From: Halomonas sp. A40-4
Lineage (GTDB): Bacteria; Pseudomonadota; Gammaproteobacteria; Pseudomonadales; Halomonadaceae
DNA length: 64,000 nucleotides
Direction: 5' to 3'
Assembly (NCBI RefSeq): GCF_015767635.1
Contig: NZ_CP065230.1
Span: 2,480,001 to 2,544,000, forward strand
Part shown: positions 17,732 through 28,783 of the stretch, piece after piece
Layout of the letters: each line of letters starts with the position of its first letter
How positions within the stretch are numbered: the first letter of the stretch is position 1
Notes under the pieces: model-generated
Seen by the model: only the letters and a program-made list of their open reading frames with translations
Database searches by the model: none
Told to the model about the DNA's origin: nothing
Program-made: the position numbers and the translations under genes

Positions 17732-18703
17732 TTATTCTGTGTCTGAATAACGTACCTGCCGTGGCGAAACGCCGTAATAAGTGCGGAACGCACGCGCAAA
17801 GCTCGACGACGAACTAAATCCGCAGGCCACGGCCACTGCCAAGACGGCTAAATCGGTCTCAGCCAGCAGTCGCCTTGCGCGTTTAATACGCAACTGCAAA
17901 TACCACTGTCGCGGGGTGGCCTCCAGCTCCTGTTCAAACAGTCGCTGTAGCTGACGCACCGACACCTCTACTCGGCTTGCCACCTCTTCAAGGGTGAGCG
18001 GCTCTTCAAGGTTCTGCTCCATTAGCGCCACCGCCTCGACCACGCGCCGGTTGTGGGTACCTAACCGCTTGACAAGCGCCATACGCTGCTGGTCGCTGCG
18101 GGTACGAATCCGGTCATGAATAAGCTGCTCCGAAACATCGATGGCCAGCTTCGCGCCATGCCGTCGCGCGATTACCTCCAGCGCCATATCCATCGCCGCC
18201 GCCCCACCCGCGCAGGAAAAACGCCGCTCGCCAAGCTCATAAAGTTCATCGGTGGTATCAATACCCGGAAAGCGTTCGCGAAAAGCCGGCAGACTCTCCC
18301 AGTGCAGCGCCACCCGTTCGCGTTTCAACAACCCAGTGGCGGCGAGCAGAAACGCGCCGGTATCAATGCCACCCAAACAGCAGCCCGCCTGATCCAACTG
18401 GTGAAGCCACGCCATTAATGGCCGAGTGAGATGCGCCTCGGGCGTAAAACCACTGCATACTGCCAGGGATGGCAAGTGATGCACCTCTCGGGTCGCTTGG
18501 TCTGCCATAAGCGTCATGCCGTTGGACGCCGTTACTGGCCCGCCATCCGCACTAATCAAGGTCCAGTCGAACAGTGGGCGGTTGGCAATGCGATTAGCGA
18601 TACGCAGTGGCTCGACTGCCGCAAAAAAGGCCATCATGGAAAACTGTGGCAACAATAAAAACCCTACCATTTCGGGTGTCGGGCCATGGTAACTAAGACG
18701 CAT
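17732..18703 (-). CDS. cdhR: GlxA/AraC-type regulator, CdhR-like
   Basis: About 323 residues. An N-terminal DJ-1/GATase1-like domain (VGFLLLPQFSMMAFFAAVEPLR, then GGIDTGAFLLAATGLL around the pseudo-nucleophile site) is followed by an AraC DNA-binding domain with two helix-turn-helices (EEVASRVEVSVRQLQRLFEQ and VAVACGFSSSSSFARAFR). This architecture is that of CdhR, GbdR and ArgR-type regulators. A GTG at 18715 could add four residues. Adjacency to caiX and the cdh genes makes it the likely carnitine-responsive activator. Confidence 0.85.
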   Translation of the reverse strand: MRLSYHGPTPEMVGFLLLPQFSMMAFFAAVEPLRIANRIANRPLFDWTLISADGGPVTASNGMTLMADQATREVHHLPSLAVCSGFTPEAHLTRPLMAWLHQLDQAGCCLGGIDTGAFLLAATGLLKRERVALHWESLPAFRERFPGIDTTDELYELGERRFSCAGGAAAMDMALEVIARRHGAKLAIDVSEQLIHDRIRTRSDQQRMALVKRLGTHNRRVVEAVALMEQNLEEPLTLEEVASRVEVSVRQLQRLFEQELEATPRQWYLQLRIKRARRLLAETDLAVLAVAVACGFSSSSSFARAFRTYYGVSPRQVRYSDTE

Positions 18704-18902
18704 AACAATGCTCACGTTCAGTACATTTAAACACTTGAAAGAAAAGCGATTTATCGGCCACTTGACGTTTCTTCCGCAACGATTGGCAAACGATTAAATA
18801 GCCCTGGCATGCTGGCTTTCTCGCATATCAGATTATCGGCCCTTGACGTATACTTTATATATTAAAGACGATAGCTCTTTAAAATAATCACAGGAATCAC
18901 AA

Positions 18903-20855
18903 TTGACTCGACAGCGCCTTTACGCGCGCCTCTTGATGGCCGTAACCTTACCGTTGATGCTGGTCACCGCCACACTATGGCCGGTACTGCGTGTGCACCT
19001 GGAAACCCGCCAGGAAAGCATACGTGCAGAAACTCGCGCCATTATGCAGGTGGGCAAAGATACCCTGTTACGCGATATTAACGAGACGCTCAGTTACGCG
19101 CTCGCAGTTGCCGAGATGCCGGTCATCAAGGCTCATATGACAGGCGAGAGCGGTGAAGGCGTCGACAACACGACAGCGGCGCAGTTGACCGGTTTTTTAT
19201 CGACGCTGATCGAACACTACCCGCGCTACACCAAGCTTATACTGATCGACAATCAGGGTAACGAAGTCCTGCGTGCTCCGGTTGGGATTACCTCCGACCC
19301 TCGATTTGCAGACCATCGTCATGCCAGTACCGATTATTTCAAAGCTGCCAGTAAGCTGTTTGCCCGTGATCTCTACATCTCCCCACCCGGTCACAACCTC
19401 CAATTCGAGCTATTCAGTGGTGAAGTGGTCCCGGTCGTCAATGTCGCCACCCCTATTTTTGATGATCAAGGCGAACGCCAGGGGATGGTCCTGTTGAGCC
19501 TTAACTGGCAGCACCTCACCAAGGCCGTCCAACAGGCCATGCTCATTGATCCCGACGCGGGCGTTCTATTGGCGGATGCCCAGGGCGGTTGGCTTCTCAC
19601 GGAAGGCAGCCAGCGCCTGCCGATGATCAGGTTTGGTGACAATTACGCCCGACTGGCCGCTGAACCATGGCAACCTGTAACCGAGCAAGATGAAGGGGCA
19701 TTCACCCTTGGCGACCATTTATTACGTTTTCAGCGTTTGGATATACGTAGCGAAGCCTACGAGGGGCTAACAGGACGCATTTTTAGCCAGGACGACACCC
19801 TCCCCTGGGTATTGGGGGTTAGCCTACCCACCCCCACCTGGAAGTCGCTGCTGCAAGATGAAGCCATCGTTGTCTGGTTTTTATTGCTCACCTACTCCAC
19901 GGCTGTGGCGCTGGGCATCTATTGGTCAATAAGCAGTCACCAACAGCGCAAGCTGCGTCGTCAGGCACAGCAGCAAGCCACCGAAGTCAGCAATCTGTAT
20001 GAAAACGCCCCCTGTGGTTACCATTCACTGAACGCCGATGGCGTGATCCTTAAAATGAACCAGACCGAACTCGACTGGCTGAGCTTAACCCGCGATGTTA
20101 TCGGCAAGCGTTGCTATCGCGACTTTATTTCGCCAGATTCACTGTCCGCTTTTGATGCCGCCTTTCAGGACGTAAAAGCAGGCCGCCAGGGCGAGGCAGA
20201 ATGCACACTGATAGCCACCGATAGCCAGGAGCGCCAAGTGGTCATTCAAGCCGTCGGGTATCTGGAAAAAGATCGTTTCAAGTACTCAAACGCCACCGTC
20301 TTTGACATTACCGAGCGCAAGCAACTGGAAGAAAAGCTCCGCGCCCAGGCCATGACGGATCCGTTAACCGGCGTCTACAATCGGCGCTACTTACAAGCGC
20401 AGGCCAGCGTCGAGATATCACGTGCCTCAAGGCACCAGACGCCTATCTCTCTCATCGCCATTGATATTGATCATTTCAAGCGCATCAACGACGAATACGG
20501 TCACGACGCCGGCGATGAAGTGCTTAAACGCTTTACCGATGTCATTAAAGGATTGCTGCGCCATGAAGATCTTCTGTGCCGTGTAGGCGGCGAAGAATTC
20601 GCCATCTTGCTGCCTGACACTCCGTTGGAGAAAGCGTGGCAAGTGGCAGAGCGCATTCGAGTTGCCGTGGAGCAGACTCAAGTGCCCCTTGAGCAAGACG
20701 ACGTACCGATTACCATTGCCATCACCGCTTCCTTCGGCGTGACGCACGTCGCCAGTGGCGAAATGAGCTTAAAGGCCGCTATCAAACGCGCCGACAACGG
20801 CCTCTACGAAGCTAAAGCTGCGGGCCGGAATCGTATTGTTCTTCAAGAGAGGTAA
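18903..20855 (+). CDS. Membrane diguanylate cyclase (Cache-PAS-GGDEF)
   Basis: 650 residues starting at TTG (18903), with a CAGGA ribosome site eight bases upstream and no competing ATG. A first membrane helix (LLMAVTLPLMLVTATLWPVL) and a second near residue 325 (FLLLTYSTAVALGIYW) frame a periplasmic dCache-like sensor. A PAS domain (YENAPCGYHSLNADGVI) and a GGDEF domain follow. The active site is GGEEF, an accepted variant, and RHED five residues before it is the product-inhibition site, so it should make c-di-GMP and be feedback controlled. The sensed ligand is unknown. Confidence 0.9.
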   Translation: MTRQRLYARLLMAVTLPLMLVTATLWPVLRVHLETRQESIRAETRAIMQVGKDTLLRDINETLSYALAVAEMPVIKAHMTGESGEGVDNTTAAQLTGFLSTLIEHYPRYTKLILIDNQGNEVLRAPVGITSDPRFADHRHASTDYFKAASKLFARDLYISPPGHNLQFELFSGEVVPVVNVATPIFDDQGERQGMVLLSLNWQHLTKAVQQAMLIDPDAGVLLADAQGGWLLTEGSQRLPMIRFGDNYARLAAEPWQPVTEQDEGAFTLGDHLLRFQRLDIRSEAYEGLTGRIFSQDDTLPWVLGVSLPTPTWKSLLQDEAIVVWFLLLTYSTAVALGIYWSISSHQQRKLRRQAQQQATEVSNLYENAPCGYHSLNADGVILKMNQTELDWLSLTRDVIGKRCYRDFISPDSLSAFDAAFQDVKAGRQGEAECTLIATDSQERQVVIQAVGYLEKDRFKYSNATVFDITERKQLEEKLRAQAMTDPLTGVYNRRYLQAQASVEISRASRHQTPISLIAIDIDHFKRINDEYGHDAGDEVLKRFTDVIKGLLRHEDLLCRVGGEEFAILLPDTPLEKAWQVAERIRVAVEQTQVPLEQDDVPITIAITASFGVTHVASGEMSLKAAIKRADNGLYEAKAAGRNRIVLQER

Positions 20856-21068
20856 TGACTGAATTTTGAATGATTCGCCCTCCCGTTCAGCCATCAATTC
20901 TTCCCGATGACGTTTTGCTAGCGACAGCTTAATTTGCTTTCTGACCAGATTATCTTGAGGGCCAGGGGAATTCTGCGATCAGTAAAGTGGTCCCAGCTTC
21001 TTATACACTTTTAGTCACCCGAAGCAGTGCGTCGGGCGCTTGACTTCTACATGGAATGGAAACCTTTG

Positions 21069-21653
21069 ATGACCCAACCACTGCAAAGCCTTGAACAACT
21101 AATCGACCGGGTTAGTCAATCGACGCACGACAACGACCAGGTCTCAGTCGGGATGGTTGTCGAGTCGGTTGGCAGGCGTTCTTTTGGGCCGTTGCTGATG
21201 CTGATTGGTATTACGCTGTTTTCGCCGCTAAGCGGTTTACCCGGCATGTCCATCTTCATGGGGTCATTCGTGCTGCTAATCGCCGTACAGATGCTCATCG
21301 GCCGAAAACAGTTCTGGTTGCCACACTTTATCCTCAACCGTTCCATCGAGCGCCGCAAGCTTCAAAAAGCGCTCCATTGGCTCAACAAGCCTGCACGCAG
21401 CATCGACCGCGTTCTCAAACCGAGGTTAACATTTCTGGTTCGTAACGGCGGTAGCTATGGGATTGCCTTACTATGCATCGTCGTCGGACTTTGCATGCCA
21501 TTTATGGAGCTGGTGCCATTTTCATCTTCGGCCGCTGGTCTGGCGTTATTGGCGCTAGGACTGGCACTCGTCGTGCATGACGGCTTGTTGGTACTGCTGG
21601 CTCTTGGGGCATTCAGCGCAACTCTCATACTTATCGTTGCCAACATTCTGTGA
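21069..21653 (+). CDS. ExoD-family membrane protein
   Basis: About 194 residues of the ExoD (exopolysaccharide synthesis) family: SVGMVVESVGRRSFGPLLMLIG, SGLPGMSIFMG, then a basic loop RKQFWLPHFILNRSIERRKL and two more hydrophobic segments. It is an inner-membrane protein of unclear biochemical role, linked in rhizobia to exopolysaccharide and stress. Possible starts are GTG 21027, ATG 21051 and ATG 21069; the last begins MTQPLQSLEQL, the usual beginning of the family, and has GGAA upstream. Confidence 0.82.
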   Translation: MTQPLQSLEQLIDRVSQSTHDNDQVSVGMVVESVGRRSFGPLLMLIGITLFSPLSGLPGMSIFMGSFVLLIAVQMLIGRKQFWLPHFILNRSIERRKLQKALHWLNKPARSIDRVLKPRLTFLVRNGGSYGIALLCIVVGLCMPFMELVPFSSSAAGLALLALGLALVVHDGLLVLLALGAFSATLILIVANIL

Positions 21654-21789
21654 CGGCTCTTCGACATGAGCGGAGAGTCGCAGAATATTCGAAACCGGGC
21701 GGTATCAATAAGCAAGTGAAACACCTAACCCATCCGACATAGTGCTGCCCTGACTCACTGCTATCGCCATTTCTCCCTGTTTCTGCTTC

Positions 21790-21827
21790 AGAGCCATAAC
21801 CAGGGCTGGATCACCAGCCCCGGCTCT
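21790..21827. terminator. Nested hairpin between convergent exoD and the hut operon
   Basis: GGGCTGG/CCAGCCC (21803-21809 and 21814-21820, loop ATCA) sits inside AGAGCC/GGCTCT (21790-21795 and 21822-21827). It lies between two 3' ends, so a terminator for the hut transcript is plausible. There is no T-tract on either strand. Confidence 0.45.
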
Positions 21828-21874
21828 TCTATTCCATCGCCAGCAGGATCGCTGCTGCAGAAGTCACGATAGTT

Positions 21875-23221
21875 TCACAACATCATCGCAGCGACCCAGC
21901 CAAAGACAATGAGTGGGATATTGTAGTGGATAAAGGTCGGTACCACGCTGTCCCAGATGTGATCGTGCTGGCCGTCGGCATTGAGACCGGCGGTTGGGCC
22001 TAGCGTTGAATCTGATGCTGGAGAACCGGCATCCCCCAGGGCTGCGGCGGTTCCCACAAGGGCTACGGTCGCCAGGGGCGAGAAGCCGAAGTTGAGGGCA
22101 AGCGGTACATAAAGAGATGCGATGATAGGGATCGTCGAGAATGACGAACCAATGCCCATGGTGATGAAAAGCCCCACTAACAGCATGACCAACGCCGCCA
22201 GCCCCTTGTTGTCACCGATGATGTCAGTGGAACTACTCACCAATGCTTCAACTTCACCGCTTGCCTGCATGACGCTGGCAAAGCCAGCCGCGGTAATCAT
22301 GATGAAGCCCACCAAAGCCATCATGCGCATACCTTCAGTGAAGATGCCATCCTGCTCATGCCAGCGAAAAACACCACTCAGCGACAGCAGAGCAAAACCG
22401 AAGATACCGCCGAGCACCATCGAACCGGTGTACAACTGCACTGCTACCGTGCCAACAAGCGAGATAGCCAATACCACCTTCTGCCAGAGTTTGAGGTGCT
22501 GGGCCGCCTCGGCGGGGGACTCTTCGCCATGCGCCAAATCGCGATCTTCGTAGTCACGGCCCTTGCGATAGCTAAACAGCGCAGCCACAGCAAGGCCTAA
22601 TGCCATGCCGCCGATGGGAATCACCATGGCCATGGGCACCATCTGGCGTGTTACTTCCAGCCCTAATTCGGCACCGCTTTCGTTGAGATTGGTGAGCAGA
22701 ATGTCATTGAGGAAGATAGCGCCGAACCCTACTGGCAGTAGCATGTAGGGGGCGGTAATGCCGAACGTAATCACGCAGGCAACAAGTCGGCGGTCGAGCT
22801 GCAGATGGTTCATCAGCTTCAGTAACGGCGGCACCAGCACAGGAATGAACGCAATATGCACTGGAATAAGGTTCTGAGAGCTGACCGCAGCTGCCAGCAG
22901 AGCCGCCAGCAAAGTATAAGTCACCATGCGCCTACTACTACCCGTTTCGTTGATATGAAAGCGGCGAATAGCCCGATTGGCCATGACTTCTGTAATCCCC
23001 GAACGAGAGAGCGCGACAGCAAAAGCCCCCAACACTGCATAAGCCAGCGCCACGGTAGCACCGTTTCCAAGGCCGTCGTTAAAGGCATTGAGAATGTCGT
23101 TGATTGGCATGCCAGCATAGAGGCCACCTACCAATGTCGCGACAATGAGAGCAAAGACGACGGAAACTCGGGCAAGACTGAGACTGACCATCACCAAAAT
23201 GGCCAAAACGATAGCATTCAT
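21875..23221 (-). CDS. YuiF-type Na+/H+-antiporter-family transporter, likely histidine permease
   Basis: 448 residues with 11-12 hydrophobic segments and the family motifs GLGNGATVALAYAVLGAFAV, SSQNLIPVHIAFIPVL, MGIGSSFSTIPIIASLYVPL and LGDAGSPASDSTLGPTAGLN. Family members annotated as Na+/H+ antiporter include B. subtilis YuiF, thought to carry histidine. Placement 75 bp after hutH in the hut operon strongly suggests histidine or urocanate uptake. Transport substrate and coupling ion are inference. Confidence 0.82.
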   Translation of the reverse strand: MNAIVLAILVMVSLSLARVSVVFALIVATLVGGLYAGMPINDILNAFNDGLGNGATVALAYAVLGAFAVALSRSGITEVMANRAIRRFHINETGSSRRMVTYTLLAALLAAAVSSQNLIPVHIAFIPVLVPPLLKLMNHLQLDRRLVACVITFGITAPYMLLPVGFGAIFLNDILLTNLNESGAELGLEVTRQMVPMAMVIPIGGMALGLAVAALFSYRKGRDYEDRDLAHGEESPAEAAQHLKLWQKVVLAISLVGTVAVQLYTGSMVLGGIFGFALLSLSGVFRWHEQDGIFTEGMRMMALVGFIMITAAGFASVMQASGEVEALVSSSTDIIGDNKGLAALVMLLVGLFITMGIGSSFSTIPIIASLYVPLALNFGFSPLATVALVGTAAALGDAGSPASDSTLGPTAGLNADGQHDHIWDSVVPTFIHYNIPLIVFGWVAAMML

Positions 23222-23296
23222 AAAAAAGCTACTCTTGTCGTTGGAATTGAATGCGGTAATCCCCGAAGCCTGTAGCTGCGGGGAGGGAGATGCTAG

Positions 23297-24832
23297 TTAG
23301 TGTTGACTTGGCAGGATGCCAGAGCAGAGCAAGTGACTCAGCGTTCTGGACGCTAGCAAGTCGCTGGCAGCTTCTATATCAGGCGCGAAGAAGCGGTCCT
23401 GATCGTAGTGGCTAACCCGGTCGCGTAGCAGCTTTCTGGCCTGCTCTAGCATCTCAGTGCTCTTCAAGCCGTGACGCATGTCGAGCCCCTGGCAGGCAGA
23501 GAGCCACTCAATGGCAAGGATGCCTCGCACGTTGTCGGCCATTTCCCATAGTCGTTTGCCAGCCGCCGGCGCCATGGAGACATGGTCCTCCTGGTTGGCT
23601 GAAGTTGGCAGGCTGTCAACGCTGTGAGGGTGCGCAAGTGCTTTGTTCTCGCTGGCGAGGGCTGCCGCCGTCACCTGGGCGATCATGAACCCGGAGTTAA
23701 CGCCGCCTTTTTCAACCAGGAAAGGCGGCAGTTGGGACATGTGCTTGTCCATCATCAACGAGATGCGACGCTCGCTCAGCGAGCCGATCTCAGCGATGGC
23801 CAGCGCCAGGTTATCGGCGACCATGGCAACCGGTTCAGCGTGGAAGTTGCCCCCGGAAAGGATGTCGCCACTCTCAGCAAACACCAGCGGGTTATCTGAG
23901 ACAGCGTTGACTTCGGCTGCCAACACTTCGGCAACATGACGAATCTGGGTCAGTGCTGCCCCCATCACCTGGGGCTGGCAGCGCAAAGAGTATGGATCTT
24001 GAACTTTGTCGCAGTCAGCATGAGAATCGCCAATGGCACTGCCATCGCCGAGCAGGTGACGATAGGCTGTCGCGGCGTCGATCTGACCACGCTGGCCACG
24101 TACCTCGTGAATACGCGCGTCAAAGGGCGAGCGCGACCCAAGAGTGGCCTCAACCGTCAACGAACCACACACAGTAGCCGCAGCGAACAAATCCTCGGCA
24201 TCGAACAAGCCGCGCAGCGCATAGGCGGTGGAAACCTGGGTACCGTTGAGCAGCGCCAGACCTTCCTTGGGTGCCAGCTCCATCGGGGCTAGCCCTGCCA
24301 CCTTGAGCGCCTCCTTGGCGGAGAGCCACTCCCCCCGATAGCGCGCCTTGCCTTCGCCGAGTAGTACGACACTCATGTGCGCCAACGGCGCCAGGTCCCC
24401 AGAGGCGCCTACTGAGCCCTTCAACGGAATATGTGGATAAACTTCAGCGTTGATGAGTGCAATGAGGGCATCAAGTACTTCGCGACGGATACCAGAATAG
24501 CCGCGGGCCAGGCTATTGACCTTGAGCACCATGATCAGTCGCACCAGGGCGTCGTCCATTGGCGCGCCGACACCGGTGGCGTGGGAAAGTACCAGCGAGC
24601 GCTGCAGCGCCTCAAGATCCTCGTTGGCAATACGGGTCTGGGCCAACAGTCCAAAGCCCGTATTGATGCCGTAGACAGTCCGGTTCTCAGCGACCACCCG
24701 GTTAACACAATCCACGCTTTTATGGATATCGGCGTTGGCGCTTTCCGAGAGCCTGACCGGCACATGCCCCTCAAAGACGCAGCGCACCTGAGCCAGCGTC
24801 ATCTTGCCGGGTTGAATCTCGAGATGGGTCAT
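23297..24832 (-). CDS. hutH: Histidine ammonia-lyase
   Basis: 511 residues, the usual length. The sequence [14 protein letters not shown] holds Ala-Ser-Gly 143-145, which cyclises to the MIO electrophile. Other landmarks are [10 protein letters not shown] with the catalytic Tyr, the [12 protein letters not shown] segment (here [14 protein letters not shown]) and [10 protein letters not shown]. It converts L-histidine to trans-urocanate and ammonia, the first step of the hut pathway. AGGAGA precedes the ATG. It lies 14 bp after hutU. Confidence 0.97.
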   Translation of the reverse strand: MTHLEIQPGKMTLAQVRCVFEGHVPVRLSESANADIHKSVDCVNRVVAENRTVYGINTGFGLLAQTRIANEDLEALQRSLVLSHATGVGAPMDDALVRLIMVLKVNSLARGYSGIRREVLDALIALINAEVYPHIPLKGSVGASGDLAPLAHMSVVLLGEGKARYRGEWLSAKEALKVAGLAPMELAPKEGLALLNGTQVSTAYALRGLFDAEDLFAAATVCGSLTVEATLGSRSPFDARIHEVRGQRGQIDAATAYRHLLGDGSAIGDSHADCDKVQDPYSLRCQPQVMGAALTQIRHVAEVLAAEVNAVSDNPLVFAESGDILSGGNFHAEPVAMVADNLALAIAEIGSLSERRISLMMDKHMSQLPPFLVEKGGVNSGFMIAQVTAAALASENKALAHPHSVDSLPTSANQEDHVSMAPAAGKRLWEMADNVRGILAIEWLSACQGLDMRHGLKSTEMLEQARKLLRDRVSHYDQDRFFAPDIEAASDLLASRTLSHLLCSGILPSQH

Positions 24833-24846
24833 CAGTAAATCTCCTG

Positions 24847-26526
24847 TTATTTGTCCAGCATCGGCAGGTCGAGGCCGTGCTCGCGGGCGCTCTCTTTAGC
24901 GATCTCGTAGCCTGCATCGGCGTGGCGCATGACACCGGTCGCCGGGTCGTTGCGCAGCACGCGGCCCAGGCGGGCGTGGGCGTCGTCGGTGCCGTCGGCG
25001 ACGATCACCACACCGGCATGCTGGGAGTAACCCATGCCCACGCCACCGCCGTGGTGCAGTGAGACCCAAGTGGCACCGCCAGCGGTGTTGAGCAGGGCAT
25101 TGAGAAGTGGCCAGTCGGAGACAGCGTCGGAACCGTCCATCATCGACTCGGTCTCGCGGTTGGGGCTGGCCACCGAGCCAGAGTCCAGGTGATCACGACC
25201 GATCACCACCGGCGCCTTTAGCTCGCCATTGGCGACCATCTCGTTGAATGCCTGGCCGAGACGAGCACGATCCTTGAGACCCACCCAGCAGATGCGCGCT
25301 GGCAGGCCCTGAAAGCTGATGCGCTCGCGCGCCATATCGAGCCAGTTGTGCAGGTGCGGATCGTCGGGAATTAGCTCCTTCACCTTCTTGTCGGTCTTGT
25401 AGATGTCTTCAGGGTCGCCGGACAGCGCCGCCCAACGGAAGGGGCCGATGCCCTGGCAGAACAGCGGGCGAATGTAGGCTGGCACGAAACCGGGGAAATC
25501 AAAGGCATTCTCAACACCCTCTTCCATCGCCATCTGGCGGATGTTGTTGCCGTAGTCGAAGGTCGGCACACCCATCTTCTGGAAGTCGAGCATCGCCTGG
25601 ACATGCACTGCCATGGACTGCTTGGCAGCCTTGACGGTGGCTTGTGGCTCGCGTTTTCCGCGGGCGACGTACTCTTCCCATGTCCAGCCTGCTGGCAGAT
25701 AGCCATGCAGCGGGTCATGAGCGCTGGTCTGATCGGTGACCATGTCGGGCCTGACGCCACGTTTGACAAGCTCCGGGAGCACATCAGCAGCGTTGGCACA
25801 CAGGCCGATGGAGATCGCCTTACCCTCGGCGGTATAGCGCTCGATGCGTGCCAGGGCGTCGTCAAGATCCTCCGCCTGCTCGTCCAGATAGCGGGTACGC
25901 AGGCGAAAGTCGAGACTGGTTTGCTGGCACTCGATGTTGAGCGAACAGGCACCAGCCAAAGTAGCCGCAAGCGGTTGCGCACCGCCCATACCGCCAAGGC
26001 CAGCAGTCAGTATCCAGCGCCCTTTCAGTTCGCCATCGAAGTGCTGGCGACCTGCCTCGACAAAGGTTTCGTAGGTGCCTTGGACAATGCCCTGAGAACC
26101 GATGTAGATCCACGAACCTGCGGTCATCTGTCCATACATCATCAAGCCTTTACGATCCAACTCGTTGAAGTGCTCCCAGTTGGCCCAGGCGGGTACCAGG
26201 TTAGAGTTAGCAATGAGTACACGCGGGGCGTCTTTATGGGTTTCAAATACACCGACTGGCTTGCCGGACTGCACTATCAAGGTCTGGGTGTCCTCCAGGC
26301 GCTGGAGCGTATCAACAATTTTGTCATAGCATTCCCAGTCACGGGCGGCGCGGCCAATACCGCCATACACCACCAGATCCTCGGGCCGCTCGGCCACGTC
26401 AGGGTGCAGGTTATTCATCAACATGCGCAGCGGTGCCTCGGTGAGCCAACTTTTACAGCTGCGCTCAGTACCAGTGGGAGCGGCGATCTTGCGGGAGGGG
26501 TCGTGGCGCTTGTCGTGCATCGTCAT
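24847..26526 (-). CDS. hutU: Urocanate hydratase
   Basis: 559 residues, full family length. It opens with [21 protein letters not shown]; the NAD-binding loop [15 protein letters not shown] and the later segments [14 protein letters not shown] and [15 protein letters not shown] are hallmark urocanase motifs. It hydrates urocanate to imidazolonepropionate using a tightly bound NAD+. GAGGAAG precedes the start. A CDS-length ORF on the opposite strand is a codon-bias shadow. Confidence 0.97.
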   Translation of the reverse strand: MTMHDKRHDPSRKIAAPTGTERSCKSWLTEAPLRMLMNNLHPDVAERPEDLVVYGGIGRAARDWECYDKIVDTLQRLEDTQTLIVQSGKPVGVFETHKDAPRVLIANSNLVPAWANWEHFNELDRKGLMMYGQMTAGSWIYIGSQGIVQGTYETFVEAGRQHFDGELKGRWILTAGLGGMGGAQPLAATLAGACSLNIECQQTSLDFRLRTRYLDEQAEDLDDALARIERYTAEGKAISIGLCANAADVLPELVKRGVRPDMVTDQTSAHDPLHGYLPAGWTWEEYVARGKREPQATVKAAKQSMAVHVQAMLDFQKMGVPTFDYGNNIRQMAMEEGVENAFDFPGFVPAYIRPLFCQGIGPFRWAALSGDPEDIYKTDKKVKELIPDDPHLHNWLDMARERISFQGLPARICWVGLKDRARLGQAFNEMVANGELKAPVVIGRDHLDSGSVASPNRETESMMDGSDAVSDWPLLNALLNTAGGATWVSLHHGGGVGMGYSQHAGVVIVADGTDDAHARLGRVLRNDPATGVMRHADAGYEIAKESAREHGLDLPMLDK

Positions 26527-26580
26527 GGTGTCTTCCTCTGAGGGTGATGTTCGTGATCAGGAACGTTGAGCCTTAAGCGC

Positions 26581-27543
26581 TTAATCATTCAGGGTCAGCA
26601 GGTGCACTAGGCGAGCCGCCACCCTGGCGGTGCGGCCATCGATGTCATGGCCGGGGTTGAGCTCCGCCAGGTCGGCCAGGCGCAGCTTGCCGCTGTCTCG
26701 AATGCGCTCAATCAGCGGCTCGATCAGGGCAAGCGAGACGCCACGAGCAGCCGGGGCACTCACCCCAGGCGCTTCGGCGGCAGGCAGCACGTCCAGATCG
26801 ATGGTCAGGTAGAGGTGGTCGCAACGGGCGATGAACCGTTCCAAGTCACGTTGGATGGCATTGAGGTAACGCGTGTCGAAGTCCCGGTCTTCGCGGACCA
26901 GCACGCCGAGTTCGGTCGCTCGGTTGAACAGCGCCCGGGTATTAGCGGCCCGGCTCACGCCCAAGCAGGCGTAGCGGAACGGCCAACCTCGCTGTTGACT
27001 GTCGTCGGCGATCTGCGAGAACGGCGTGCCGGAGGAGCGTACGTTAGCCGGGTCGCGTAGATCGAAGTGGGCATCGAAGTTGATGATGCCGACTCGCGGC
27101 GCGGTCTCGCCTCGACCTGCCAGGTGTTGGGCGAGCCCCGTCCAGCTGGCATAGGCGATCTCGTGGCCGCCGCCTAGCACGATGGGTCGGTGGCCAGCGT
27201 CGAGCAATGGTTTCAGACGATCAGCCAGGACTTGCTGGGCATCTTCCATGGCGTCGCCTTTACAGCGCACGTCACCGGCATCATAGGCTGGACCGCAACG
27301 GTGCCAAGCTAGCGGAGCTAGTGCCTGGCGCAATGCGGCGGGTCCCTCGGCAGCACCCACACGGCCCTGGTTGCGCGCCACTCCCGCATCGCAAGCAAAG
27401 CCCAGCAACGCACAGCCCGGGGCGCCACTCCCATTCAGTGGCTGAACTTTTTGGTGCCAGCGCTCGCTATGGGGCTCGGGATCGGTGCGTCCTTTCCAGG
27501 GCGTCATGTCGATAGCGTTTTCGAGCGGAGTATCAGATGGCAT
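26581..27543 (-). CDS. hutG: Formimidoylglutamase (arginase family)
   Basis: 320 residues of the ureohydrolase fold, with manganese-ligand motifs [18 protein letters not shown] and LTIDLDVLP. It hydrolyses N-formimidoyl-L-glutamate to glutamate and formamide, the last step of the four-step hut route. No hutF-type deiminase is seen, so this organism appears to use the direct route. Its start lies inside the 3' end of hutI (11-bp overlap), implying translational coupling. Confidence 0.95.
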   Translation of the reverse strand: MPSDTPLENAIDMTPWKGRTDPEPHSERWHQKVQPLNGSGAPGCALLGFACDAGVARNQGRVGAAEGPAALRQALAPLAWHRCGPAYDAGDVRCKGDAMEDAQQVLADRLKPLLDAGHRPIVLGGGHEIAYASWTGLAQHLAGRGETAPRVGIINFDAHFDLRDPANVRSSGTPFSQIADDSQQRGWPFRYACLGVSRAANTRALFNRATELGVLVREDRDFDTRYLNAIQRDLERFIARCDHLYLTIDLDVLPAAEAPGVSAPAARGVSLALIEPLIERIRDSGKLRLADLAELNPGHDIDGRTARVAARLVHLLTLND

Positions 27544-28747
27544 GAGTCAGTTCTCCCTGGAACAGCCGCTGACGCAGGCGTCCTGGTTGGACGGCATAAG
27601 CCAGCGCAGCCGGGGTATCGATGTCCCAGACACACAGGTCGGCGCGGGCACCCTCCTCGATCCGCCCCTCGCCCTTGAGACCAAGAGCGGAAGCGCCATG
27701 GGCGGTCATGCCGGCCAGGGCTTCTTGAGGCGTCAGGCGGAACAGGGTACAGACCAGGTTGAGCATCAGGGTCGGCATGAACAGCGGCGAGCTGCCCGGA
27801 TTAGCGTCGGTGGCCACGGCCATGGGCACGCCTGCCTCGCGCAGTGCTGAGATGGGCGGCTGCTGGGTCTCACGCAAAGTATGGAAAGCCCCCGGCAGGA
27901 TCACGGCGACGCTACCGGCCTGCCGCATGGCCGCAATCCCAGCCGCATCGAGGTACTCGACATGGTCGGCGGAGAGCGCCCCGTGGCGGGCCGCCATGGC
28001 GGTGCCGCCCAGATTGGAGAGTTGCTCGGCATGGGCCTTGATTGGCAGGCCATGGGCCTCAGCCGCCTCGAACACCCGCTCGCATTGGGCCACCGAGAAG
28101 GCGATCTTCTCGCAGAACACGTCAACGGCATCGGCCAAGCCTTCCTTTGCTGCAGCCGGGATCATTTCCTGGCACACCAGGTCGATATAACCGTCGCTGT
28201 CATTCTCGAATTCTGGCGGCACCGCATGCGCGCCAAGCAGTGTCGTCTCCACACGCACCGGCAGTGCCTCACCGAGGCGGCGCGCCACTCGCAGCATCTT
28301 CAGTTCGTCTTTGACCGTCAGTCCATAACCGGACTTGATCTCCACGGTGGTGACACCATCGGCAATTAATGCTTCAAGGCGCGGCTTAGCCAGTTCGAAC
28401 AACGCCTGCTCGCTAGCATCGCGAGTGGCCGACACGGTGCTTAGAATGCCGCCTCCGCGGCGGGCAATCTCTTCGTAGCCAACTCCCTCCAGGCGCGCCT
28501 CGAACTCGTCTGCACGGGAACCGCCGAACACCAGATGGGTGTGACAGTCCACCAGGCCAGGGGTCATGACTCCGCCACGCCCCATCTCGTCACAGCCTTC
28601 AGCCTGATGCTCAACGAAGTCATGCATGGCAACCAGAGAGACGATGCGACCACCCTGAGTAATCACGGCCATGGGCTCCGGCAGGGTGTGGAGACCGTCG
28701 AAGACACTGACGTCGCGCCACAAACGACGCTTTTCGGTGTTAGACAT
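27533..28747 (-). CDS. hutI: Imidazolonepropionase
   Basis: 404 residues of the amidohydrolase superfamily. [17 protein letters not shown] contains the first zinc His pair; the later HAVPPEF and [12 protein letters not shown] carry further ligands, and [10 protein letters not shown] the catalytic Asp. It opens the imidazolone ring to give formimidoylglutamate. It is first in the five-gene minus-strand unit hutI-hutG-hutU-hutH-transporter, with a HutC operator 27-36 bp before the ATG. Confidence 0.96.
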   Translation of the reverse strand: MSNTEKRRLWRDVSVFDGLHTLPEPMAVITQGGRIVSLVAMHDFVEHQAEGCDEMGRGGVMTPGLVDCHTHLVFGGSRADEFEARLEGVGYEEIARRGGGILSTVSATRDASEQALFELAKPRLEALIADGVTTVEIKSGYGLTVKDELKMLRVARRLGEALPVRVETTLLGAHAVPPEFENDSDGYIDLVCQEMIPAAAKEGLADAVDVFCEKIAFSVAQCERVFEAAEAHGLPIKAHAEQLSNLGGTAMAARHGALSADHVEYLDAAGIAAMRQAGSVAVILPGAFHTLRETQQPPISALREAGVPMAVATDANPGSSPLFMPTLMLNLVCTLFRLTPQEALAGMTAHGASALGLKGEGRIEEGARADLCVWDIDTPAALAYAVQPGRLRQRLFQGELTHAI

Positions 28748-28773
28748 GGAACCTCCTCGGATAAGGCATGTTA

Positions 28774-28783
28774 TGTATATACA
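28774..28783. promoter_or_regulatory. HutC operator before hutI
   Basis: TGTATATACA is a perfect palindrome and matches the known HutC core. It lies 27-36 bp upstream of the hutI start codon, where bound repressor would block the operon. Confidence 0.85.

Noticed and set aside
25603..26541. 312-codon plus-strand ORF
   Set aside because: Antisense shadow of hutU.
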